Below are positions 1-5,355 of a DNA stretch of 14,541 bases, piece by piece. The position numbers and the translations under genes are program-made. Source of the DNA: a bacterium (GTDB taxonomy: Bacteria; Planctomycetota; J058; JAJDCP01); contig JAUIEM010000254.1 in assembly GCA_030428695.1 (NCBI GenBank), forward strand, positions 1-14,541, in the 5' to 3' direction. The notes beneath the pieces were generated by a model. The model was not told the origin of the DNA, did not search any database, and was given only the letters and a program-made list of their open reading frames with translations. Within the stretch, counting starts at the first letter, position 1. Each line of letters starts with the position of its first letter.

Positions 1-42
1 CCGGAACGAGGTGTTTACGGGCTTGTTGATGCCCCCCTGTGA

Positions 43-59
43 GTCCCCCGGTGGGGGAC
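43..59. repeat. Perfect 7-bp inverted repeat with a 3-base loop
   Basis: GTCCCCC, spacer GGT, then GGGGGAC: a perfect inverted repeat close to the left edge in non-coding DNA. There is no T-run on either side, so a classical intrinsic terminator is not shown. An alternative fold (GGTGG/CCACC, 51-64) overlaps it. Function unknown. Confidence 0.4.
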
Positions 60-126
60 CACCGAGTAGCGCGCAACACTGTCGGAGGTTGGGCGACCAT
101 CGCCCTGATTGCGCCACCTCCTCGGC

Positions 127-153
127 CTTCTCTCCTCGTTCCTCGGAGAAAAG
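127..153 (-). repeat. Hairpin copy 2 of a twin element downstream of the ABC operon
   Basis: Read on the minus strand, the arms are CTTTTCTCC and GGAGAGAAG, giving nine pairs including one G-U. They enclose the loop GAGGAACGA. The loop and the inner four pairs are identical to the hairpin at 221-243, but the outer pairs differ and still pair. The G-U pair works only as RNA read from the minus strand, the direction in which transcription would leave the ABC permease gene. No U-tract follows. It could be a 3' processing or stabilising element, a factor-dependent termination aid, or a REP-like repeat. Confidence 0.5.
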
Positions 154-220
154 ACCTGCGGTGGTGTCGCAAACAGGGCTGCCGCCCAACTCCTCTGGTG
201 CGTCCTCCGGCCCTTGACCC

Positions 221-243
221 GCGCTCCTCGTTCCTCGGAGCGC
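221..243 (-). repeat. Hairpin copy 1 of a twin element downstream of the ABC operon
   Basis: GCGCTCC and GGAGCGC form a perfect 7-bp stem around the same nine-base loop as the hairpin at 127-153. It begins about 56 bases past the permease stop on the minus strand. Compared with its twin, at least two stem pairs have changed on both sides (G-C here, T-A there). That is the pattern expected when structure rather than primary sequence is kept. Confidence 0.5.
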
Positions 244-298
244 CGGTCGGCGGGTGGCCTCGCGGACAGCCGAGCGAGTGACGCAGGTGCGCAAGCCC

Positions 299-2074
299 TC
301 ACTCCCTCTTCGGCACATCCGCGAGGTCGAAGCGCTCGTAGGCCCGCTCCGCCCAGCGCAGGCCGGCCACGCCTTCGGCGACGAGCACGCCCGCGGCGAG
401 CAGGCCGGCGGGGAGGGCGCCGAGGTACCAAGCCCCCGCGAAGATGCCGAACAGGGCGTAGGTGCCGATGCCGACGGTCAGCGGCAGCACCTGGCAGGCC
501 AGCAAGGCGACACCGCGCACGAGGTTCCCGGTCAGGGCGCCGCCGAACTGTGCGAAGCCGCCCTTCTGGCGGCGGCCGATCACGACCAGGTGGGGCGCGA
601 CCAGGGTGCAGATGTTCGCGATCGCGACGTCGACGAACACGGTCGCCGCCGCGAGCAGGACGAGCGCCGCGTAGACCGGCAGGCGCTCGCTCCAGGCCAG
701 CGCGACCAGGGCCCCGCCCTGCCCCGGGCGGGAGGAGGCGAGGAAGAGGGCGAGGGTCAGGCCGACCGTGACGTAGGCGCTGACCGTGATCGTCATCCCG
801 AGCACCTCGCCGTACAGCACCTGGCGCGCGCTGAGGGGGTAGCTCTTGAGCTGCGCGGTGTGCACCAGGTCGCGGCGCAGGTCGTAGCGCAGATGCTGCA
901 TCGCGATCAGCACGGCGAGCAGGGTCAGGTACACGACCAGCACGGCGCCGGCCGGCGGCAGCGGAGTGCCGGCGCCGAGCACGGCCAGGCTGGAGCCGCC
1001 GGCGGCCGCGAGCACGAGCGCGACCAGGAGGTTGCGCGGCCGATGGCGGCGGCCCATGCCGATCAGGTTCTTCCACACCAGCGCCCACAGCGGGTTCCCC
1101 CCGGGCTTCAGGCGGAAGGGCTGGGGGCGGGCCGTGGTCGCGGTCGGACGGGCCTTTCCGGTCTGCTGCGCGGTCTTGTGCTTGTACGCCGCCCAGCCTC
1201 CGCTCTTCAGCGCCTCGACCCGGTCGGCGAAGCGCAGCCAGGCTTCCTCGAAAGCGGGCGGACGGAGGAGCGCCGCGACCAGGAGCACGAGCCAACCGCT
1301 GCCGAGCACCGCCAGGCTGGGCAGGACGCCGGCCAGGGTCTGCGCGTGCAGGCCCTCGGCGATCTGGATCAGGGGCCACAGCACGGTCTGCACCGTCGGT
1401 CCGCTGAAGGTGGCGAGGAACTCCTCCGGGCTGGAGCCCTCGAGCGGCGGCAGGTCCATGACCAGGGCGGTCAGCAGCGCGACCAGCACGATGTGGTACG
1501 GCAGGCAACTCACGCCGTCGCCGTGGCCGCCGTCGCGCGCCATGCAGGTCCACAGCCGGGCGCACAAGCTCAGGGCGAGCTGGGCATTGAGCAACAGGAT
1601 CAGCTGGGGCCAGGCCAGCCACGGCGGACAGGGACTGTAGAAGCCGAGCAGCAGCGAGAAGAAGAGCGCGGAGAGCAACAGCCCCGGCTGATGGGTCCAG
1701 ATGAAGAACGCGAGCAGGCGGCGCCGGCCGAGGGGCGCCGCGATGAGCTGTAGCAGGGTGGCCTTCGGCAAGGGTAGCCCCGGCTCGCGGCCTCCGCTGC
1801 GCAGAAGGAGCAGCAGCCAGGCGACCAGGCCCCCGGTGAACAGGGGACTGAGGTCCGAGCCCGTGCCGAGCTCGAGGTCGAAGAACACCGCCGCCCCGAG
1901 GCCGATCAGGGCGACCCCGAGGAACAGGCAGCCGCCGGCGACGCCGATCGCGACCCGTGGCTCCCGCACCCGCGCCAGGAGCCGGGCCAGCCGGTTGCGC
2001 ATCGCCCGGGAGAGCAGGAACCAGGCGAGCGCGGGAGCCGAAGCGCCGCGGGGGGTGTCCGGCTCCGCGCTCAA
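299..2074 (-). CDS. Large ABC exporter permease subunit (591 aa)
   Basis: Integral membrane partner of the ATPase encoded just upstream; it should form the transmembrane path of an ABC-2/exporter-type transporter of unknown substrate. The protein is mostly hydrophobic. Stretches of likely membrane helices occur in the N-terminal half (about residues 43-66, 80-92, 125-180, 190-210, 250-275) and again in the C-terminal half (about 345-400 and 425-570). A hydrophilic basic linker of about 60-70 residues lies between them, so it looks like two membrane halves in one chain. Size and layout fit the putative ABC exporter permeases seen in Planctomycetes and Firmicutes. The start is a TTG overlapping the ATPase stop (TTGA), with GGAG eight bases upstream; the first internal ATG would remove 24 residues. 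The overlap implies translational coupling. Family and membrane location are fairly sure; substrate is not known. Confidence 0.8.
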   Translation of the reverse strand: MSAEPDTPRGASAPALAWFLLSRAMRNRLARLLARVREPRVAIGVAGGCLFLGVALIGLGAAVFFDLELGTGSDLSPLFTGGLVAWLLLLLRSGGREPGLPLPKATLLQLIAAPLGRRRLLAFFIWTHQPGLLLSALFFSLLLGFYSPCPPWLAWPQLILLLNAQLALSLCARLWTCMARDGGHGDGVSCLPYHIVLVALLTALVMDLPPLEGSSPEEFLATFSGPTVQTVLWPLIQIAEGLHAQTLAGVLPSLAVLGSGWLVLLVAALLRPPAFEEAWLRFADRVEALKSGGWAAYKHKTAQQTGKARPTATTARPQPFRLKPGGNPLWALVWKNLIGMGRRHRPRNLLVALVLAAAGGSSLAVLGAGTPLPPAGAVLVVYLTLLAVLIAMQHLRYDLRRDLVHTAQLKSYPLSARQVLYGEVLGMTITVSAYVTVGLTLALFLASSRPGQGGALVALAWSERLPVYAALVLLAAATVFVDVAIANICTLVAPHLVVIGRRQKGGFAQFGGALTGNLVRGVALLACQVLPLTVGIGTYALFGIFAGAWYLGALPAGLLAAGVLVAEGVAGLRWAERAYERFDLADVPKRE

Positions 2075-2817
2075 GCGTCGGGCTCCGCGGGTTCCTCGAT
2101 GCTCGCCATGTAGATGTCCTCGAGGCTGGCCTGCTCGCCGAGCTGCGGGAAGCGCGCGCGGACCTCGGTCATCGTGCCGGTGACGACCTCCTGGCCACGG
2201 TTGACGATCAGCACCCGGTCACACAGCTGGCTGATCAGCTCGAGCTGGTGGCTGGACAGGATCAGCGCCGCCCCCGCCTGCGCCCGCCGCTGCAGGGACT
2301 GGCGCATGTTGCGGATGGCGAGCGGGTCGAGGCCGATCAGGGGCTCGTCGCACAGGATCGCCGCGGGCTCGTGCAGGAAGGCCTGGCAGATCGCGAGCTT
2401 CTGGCGCATGCCGCGCGACAGCTCCGACGGCAGGGCGTGGCGCTTCTCGCTGAGGGAGAACTCCTCGAGCAGGGCATCGGCCTTCGGCCTCCAGTCCGCC
2501 ACCCCGTACACCTTCGCGATGAACTGCAGGTGCTCGAGCACGCTGAGGTAGTCGAACAGCACCGGCGTGTCGGGGATGAAGGCGACCGCGCGCTTGGCGG
2601 CGATCGGCTCGGTGGCGAGGGGATGGCCGGCGATCGTCACCGCCCCGGAGGACGGCTGCAGGATGCCGCAGACGCAGTGCAGGCAGGTGGTCTTCCCCGC
2701 GCCGTTCGCCCCGACCAGGCCGAGGATCTCGCCGGGCTCGACGGCGAAGCTCAGCTCGTAGACCGCGCACAGCTTGTCGTAGTAGCGGGTGAGCTGGAAG
2801 ACGTCGATCGCGGGCAT
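2071..2817 (-). CDS. ABC transporter ATP-binding protein, EcsA-like (248 aa)
   Basis: Cytoplasmic ATPase that powers the permease encoded directly downstream. Complete nucleotide-binding domain: Walker A GANGAGKT at 36-43 (Lys42), signature LSRGMRQ at 133-139, Walker B ILCDEP at 154-159 with Glu158 catalytic, D-loop GLD at 162-164 and switch His190. The Q-loop position reads FIPDTPVL instead of having glutamine. From memory, EcsA-type ATPases have a similar IPE/IPD-TP motif, and 248 residues is the usual EcsA size. The start is the ATG at 2817, because GGAGGAG lies six bases before it. The frame stays open 18 codons further upstream, but that extension would run through the ribosome-binding hairpin. 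Substrate cannot be inferred. Ecs systems are linked to secretion and membrane-protease functions, which is only an analogy here. Confidence 0.9.
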   Translation of the reverse strand: MPAIDVFQLTRYYDKLCAVYELSFAVEPGEILGLVGANGAGKTTCLHCVCGILQPSSGAVTIAGHPLATEPIAAKRAVAFIPDTPVLFDYLSVLEHLQFIAKVYGVADWRPKADALLEEFSLSEKRHALPSELSRGMRQKLAICQAFLHEPAAILCDEPLIGLDPLAIRNMRQSLQRRAQAGAALILSSHQLELISQLCDRVLIVNRGQEVVTGTMTEVRARFPQLGEQASLEDIYMASIEEPAEPDA

Positions 2818-2823
2818 CGGGGG

Positions 2824-2846
2824 CTCCTCCAGGGGGCTCTGGAGGA
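2824..2846 (-). promoter_or_regulatory. Shine-Dalgarno-sequestering hairpin of the ABC ATPase gene
   Basis: On the minus-strand transcript, UCCUCCAG pairs perfectly over 8 bp with CUGGAGGA, leaving a six-base AGCCCC loop (2825-2846). The 3' arm contains nearly all of the GGAGGAG ribosome-binding site (2824-2830), which sits six bases before the ATG at 2817. The 5' arm is an anti-Shine-Dalgarno sequence. The stop of the upstream lipoprotein gene is 47 bases from the hairpin, too far for a terminating ribosome to melt it. The element would therefore restrain ATPase translation unless another factor opens it. Confidence 0.55.
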
Positions 2847-2893
2847 TCGCCGAAAAGCGTGCGCGGGGCAAGGCTTGCGGCGGGCGCGCTCGC

Positions 2894-4045
2894 TCAGGGA
2901 CCGACCCACTGCGGGCCGTTGGCGCCGTTCTCCCAGCTCCAGTCCATCGGGGTGTCGAGCTTCTTCTCGTACTCCTCGCCGGCGTAGACGCCCGCGGCGA
3001 GCTCGCTCGGATCGATCGCCTGGCGCAGGTAGGTCATCACGCCGGTCACGGGGAGCTCGGGGTCGGTCGCGAAGGCGAAGATCTCCATGAAGCCGTTCGG
3101 CGCGGAGATGCTTCCGCCATAGGAACCGGACGTGTGGGAGTTGCCGATCAGGTTGACCTCGATGCTCCAGGTCGGCATGTCGGTCGGCGCCATGTAGGAC
3201 TGGTAGTAGTCCTGGAAGTTCCAGAAGCCCTGCTCCTGCACCTTGAGCAGCAGGACGACGATCTCCTCCTCGCTGATCGTGCCCTGGCTGATCTCGTCCA
3301 TCGGGCTCTGGCCGTCGCGCAGGAAGACGACCTTGCCGTCGCCGTAGATGCGGACGTCGTCGACCCGGTTGACCACCCAGCTGTAGGGGGTGAAGCCGCC
3401 GGCCACCTTGCAGCTGAGCACCAGCTCGTCGGCCTGGTTGAGGTAGCTCGCGTCCGGGTCGTTGCGGCCGAGGTTGATCACCGGGAACTCGAGGCTGGTG
3501 ACCGCGTTGCCGGTGTCCGCGTCGTTCGGCGTGACGCGCAGCTCGACGTGCAGCTCGTTGACCAGGCCGAGGTCGGCGGTCGAGCTCCACACGTAGAAGT
3601 GCGGGGTGCCGCCCGGCGAGGTGCTGAGGGCCATCGTCCCGCTGCCCGTCGCGCCGGCGGTGGCCGGGGACCAGGTCTGGCCGCGGTCGATGCTGAACTC
3701 GACGGTGATGTCGGCGGGGTCGGACTGGGCGTCGACGAGCACGAAGGGCACGCTGACCTGGTCGACCTGGGGGCCGGTCGGGCTGCCGAGGGTCAGGACC
3801 GGAGCGGTGTTCGGGCCGGTGCTGCCGGTGCCGGTGCCGGTGCCGGTGCCGGTGCCGGTCCCGGTGCCCGTTCCGGTTCCGGTCCCGGTACCTGTGCCCG
3901 TCCCCGGGGTGACACCCGACCCGAGGCCCGGGGTCGCGGTGCCGGAGCTGCCGCTGGACGACGAGGAGGAGCTGCTCTTCTCGCAGCCGAGGAAGCAGAC
4001 GGACAGGCAGACAAGCAGGATCAGCATCAGGGAAGGACGTCGCAT
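2894..4045 (-). CDS. Predicted lipoprotein with (TG)13 linker and Ig-like domain (383 aa)
   Basis: Probable envelope lipoprotein of unknown function. Two arginines and a hydrophobic stretch (residues 5-19) lead to FLGC, with Cys21 as the likely lipidated residue; the lipobox is slightly atypical because of Phe at -3. A serine-rich stretch (24-34) and a Thr-Gly dipeptide run of 13 copies (49-74) form a flexible stalk. Residues about 80-190 resemble an Ig/fibronectin-like domain of exported proteins, with GQTWSPAT, TPHFYVWSS and LRVTPNDADTG as landmarks. The C-terminal 180 residues hold a second unassigned domain with IYGDGKVVF and an EEEIVVLLLKVQEQGFW segment. The ATG at 4045 is chosen because a signal peptide starts there, with GAGG six to nine bases upstream; upstream codons in the frame look non-coding. 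It lies 76 bp before the ABC ATPase gene on the same strand, so it may share its transcript and assist that transporter. Confidence 0.8.
   Translation of the reverse strand: MRRPSLMLILLVCLSVCFLGCEKSSSSSSSSGSSGTATPGLGSGVTPGTGTGTGTGTGTGTGTGTGTGTGTGTGSTGPNTAPVLTLGSPTGPQVDQVSVPFVLVDAQSDPADITVEFSIDRGQTWSPATAGATGSGTMALSTSPGGTPHFYVWSSTADLGLVNELHVELRVTPNDADTGNAVTSLEFPVINLGRNDPDASYLNQADELVLSCKVAGGFTPYSWVVNRVDDVRIYGDGKVVFLRDGQSPMDEISQGTISEEEIVVLLLKVQEQGFWNFQDYYQSYMAPTDMPTWSIEVNLIGNSHTSGSYGGSISAPNGFMEIFAFATDPELPVTGVMTYLRQAIDPSELAAGVYAGEEYEKKLDTPMDWSWENGANGPQWVGP
3824..3904 (-). repeat. Hexanucleotide tandem repeat encoding the (TG)13 stalk
   Basis: About 13.5 copies of a six-base GGTGCC-like unit (plus-strand reading) encode the Thr-Gly run of the lipoprotein. 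Units from about 3824 to 3856 are identical, while those from about 3857 to 3904 differ at wobble positions only (CCC, TCC, ACC; CGT, TGT), leaving the dipeptide unchanged. Each unit is two codons, so gain or loss of copies changes stalk length without breaking the frame. Confidence 0.9.
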
Positions 4046-4132
4046 GGAGACCTCACGGCACGAAAGGGGTTGACGTCCCTCGTTCCAGGAAATCCCATGC
4101 CAAACCACCGACCGCCGGTCTTCACGCCCTCT

Positions 4133-4146
4133 TAACCGCACGGTTA
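4133..4146. promoter_or_regulatory. Inverted repeat TAACCG-CA-CGGTTA, candidate operator
   Basis: Perfect 6-bp arms with a 2-bp spacer, 88 bp upstream of the lipoprotein start. This 6-2-6 layout is typical of binding sites for dimeric helix-turn-helix repressors and matches the layout of the site at 4408-4421, though the sequence differs. No regulator gene is present in the window, so the binding protein is unknown. Confidence 0.35.
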
Positions 4147-4156
4147 CACAGCTCCA

Positions 4157-4188
4157 GGCGGCTTCCGGGGCACGCCCCCTGAGCCGCC
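4157..4188. other. Strong compound GC hairpin
   Basis: GGCGGCT (4157-4163) and AGCCGCC (4182-4188) form perfect 7-bp arms. Inside, after a 3x3 internal loop, GGGG and CCCC pair around a CACG tetraloop. It is nearly symmetric, so it can fold on either strand. It could lie in the 5' leader of the lipoprotein transcript. There is no T-tract, so it is not called a terminator. Confidence 0.4.
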
Positions 4189-4220
4189 ACCGTTCCAAAC
4201 GGGACCGATCGCGAAGCGTT

Positions 4221-4236
4221 TTCCCAAGATTGGGAA
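4221..4236. promoter_or_regulatory. Inverted repeat TTCCCAA-GA-TTGGGAA, candidate operator
   Basis: Perfect 7-bp arms with a 2-bp spacer inside the divergent region, the longest simple dyad there. It is AT-richer than its surroundings, which makes chance symmetry from GC-rich composition less likely. It sits 175 bp from the lipoprotein start and 222 bp from the MaoC start. Confidence 0.4.
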
Positions 4237-4395
4237 TCCGCTCCGAGCGCCGGCCCGCTCCCGCGCCCTCCCGCGCCGGCGAGAGGCCCGCGCGGCGGCC
4301 GGCACGCCCCGCTACGCAACGCAGCATGTTTCCGGCGGAAGCCCCTTTTCCCGGCACCATAGCGTGATAGCGCACAGCGTCATTTCCGGAGGATT

Positions 4396-4428
4396 TTGCG
4401 CGCAATCAGAGCAAGTGCTCTGTATAGT
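4396..4428 (+). promoter_or_regulatory. Promoter/operator of the fatty-acyl operon
   Basis: TATAGT at 4423-4428 is a good -10 hexamer, 30 bp before the MaoC start, leaving room for a short leader with the GGAGGT ribosome-binding site (4448-4453). Directly in front lie two palindromes: TTGCGCGCAA (4396-4405) and AGAGCA-AG-TGCTCT (4408-4421). The second would fill most of the -35/-10 spacer. TTGCGC at 4396 is 21 bp from the -10, too far for a standard -35, so the promoter looks weak or activator-dependent. The palindrome position fits repression by a TetR- or GntR-type regulator, common for fatty-acid genes. Inferred from pattern only. Confidence 0.5.
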
Positions 4429-4458
4429 CGAGGGGGCGCACGAACCCGGAGGTGCACG

Positions 4459-5355
4459 ATGGCGGTCTCCAGTCTCCACATCCTCTCCCAGGGCCCGGTG
4501 CTGCAGGCCCTCGGCCGCACCTCGCTGGCGGCCCTGTGGCAGCAGCTCGGCAGAGCGCGCGACGGCGCCCTCGACGTGCCCGGGCCGGTGCTGCGCGCCA
4601 CGCTCCCTCCGCGCCCCGCCGGCCTGATCCGCGACTACGTGCGCAACGTCGGCGGCGACCCGCACGCCTACCGCCGCACCGTGCCGGCGCACCTGTTCCC
4701 GCAGTGGAGCTTCCCGCTCGCCTCCCGTACCATCGAAGGGGCCCCCTACCCGATGCTGCGCGTCGTCAACGGCGGCTGCCGCATCGAGCAGCGCGCCCCC
4801 CTGCCCGCCGACGAGCCCCTCGAGCTGAGCGCGCAGCTCGTCGAGGTCGACGACGACGGCTTCCGCGCGGTCCTGCGCCAGGAGCTGATCACCGGCACCG
4901 CGAGCGTCCCAGCCGCGATCAAGGCGACCCTGACCGCGCTCGTGCCGCTGAAGAAGCGTCCCGGCGGGAAGAAGAAGGAGAAGGCGCGCGTGCCCGACGA
5001 GGCCCGGGAGATCGCCTTCTGGAAGCTCCCGGCCGACGCCGGCCTCGACTTCGCGAAGCTGACCGGCGACTTCAACCCGATCCACTGGCTGCCGCCCTAC
5101 GCCCGCGCCTTCGGCTTCCGCAAGCCGATCCTGCACGGCTTCGGCACGCTCGCCCGCGCCTGTGAGGGGCTGCGCCGGAACCTGCTCGCGCAGCGCTACG
5201 CCCTGGCCTCGATCGACGTGCGCTTCACCCGTCCCCTCGAGCTGCCCGCCCGGGTCGGCCTGTACGTCGCCGGCGACACGGTCCACGTCGGGGACGCCCC
5301 GGGCGGGCCCGCCTACATGACCGGAACCTTCTCCCGCGAGGAACGCGATGTCTGA
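4459..5355 (+). CDS. MaoC-type (R)-specific enoyl-CoA hydratase/dehydratase, HtdX-like (298 aa)
   Basis: Predicted to hydrate trans-2-enoyl thioesters to (R)-3-hydroxyacyl thioesters, or the reverse, in the cytoplasm. The length fits a double hot-dog protein. The C-terminal half carries the hydratase-2 motif around LTGDFNPIHW (202-210), with Asp204 and His209 as the expected catalytic pair, followed by AFGFRKPILHGFGTLA. The N-terminal half lacks the motif, as usual in two-domain MaoC proteins. A lysine-rich linker (about 165-176) separates the halves. The ATG at 4459 is chosen because GGAGGT lies five bases upstream; an earlier start would put coding sequence over the promoter. Its end overlaps the next gene by eight bases. 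The neighbourhood matches mycobacterial htdX-fabG4-fadA2. Acyl-chain preference is unknown. Confidence 0.88.
   Translation: MAVSSLHILSQGPVLQALGRTSLAALWQQLGRARDGALDVPGPVLRATLPPRPAGLIRDYVRNVGGDPHAYRRTVPAHLFPQWSFPLASRTIEGAPYPMLRVVNGGCRIEQRAPLPADEPLELSAQLVEVDDDGFRAVLRQELITGTASVPAAIKATLTALVPLKKRPGGKKKEKARVPDEAREIAFWKLPADAGLDFAKLTGDFNPIHWLPPYARAFGFRKPILHGFGTLARACEGLRRNLLAQRYALASIDVRFTRPLELPARVGLYVAGDTVHVGDAPGGPAYMTGTFSREERDV

Larger units (their letters stand above)
1..298. other. Non-coding left edge
   Basis: No convincing gene lies between the window edge and the stop of the ABC permease. The open frames here are extensions of frames that shadow the permease, and they carry no recognisable domain. 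The contents are the inverted repeat at 43-59 and the twin hairpins at 127-153 and 221-243. No promoter was recognised. Confidence 0.5.
4046..4458. other. Divergent intergenic region with many dyad-symmetric sites
   Basis: 413 bp separate the divergent lipoprotein and MaoC genes. No open frame here has a domain or a plausible start. Perfect inverted repeats found: TTCC-A-GGAA (4083-4091), TAACCG-CA-CGGTTA (4133-4146), a long GC hairpin (4157-4188), CCGTT-CCA-AACGG (4190-4202), TTCCCAA-GA-TTGGGAA (4221-4236), TTCCG-G-CGGAA (4330-4340), TTGCGCGCAA (4396-4405) and AGAGCA-AG-TGCTCT (4408-4421). Bases 4240-4320 are extremely GC-rich. The region must carry promoters for both flanking units. Confidence 0.7.

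Noticed and set aside
254..1753. 499-residue open frame on the plus strand
   Set aside because: It is antisense to the ABC permease. It is rich in Gln/Arg/Glu with no recognisable domain, while the minus strand encodes clear membrane helices coupled to an ATPase.
2818..2871. 18-residue N-terminal extension of the ABC ATPase
   Set aside because: GGAGGAG is placed correctly for the ATG at 2817, and the extension would have to be translated through the ribosome-binding hairpin. It adds no conserved sequence.
3824..3904. Tandem repeat considered as a CRISPR or regulatory array
   Set aside because: The unit is only six bases, with no spacers, and it lies wholly inside a coding frame.
4088..4105. 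Possible sigma-54 promoter (TGGCATGGGATTTCC, minus strand) before the lipoprotein gene
   Set aside because: The GG is not followed by GC at the required spacing, and the downstream TTGCA element is missing.
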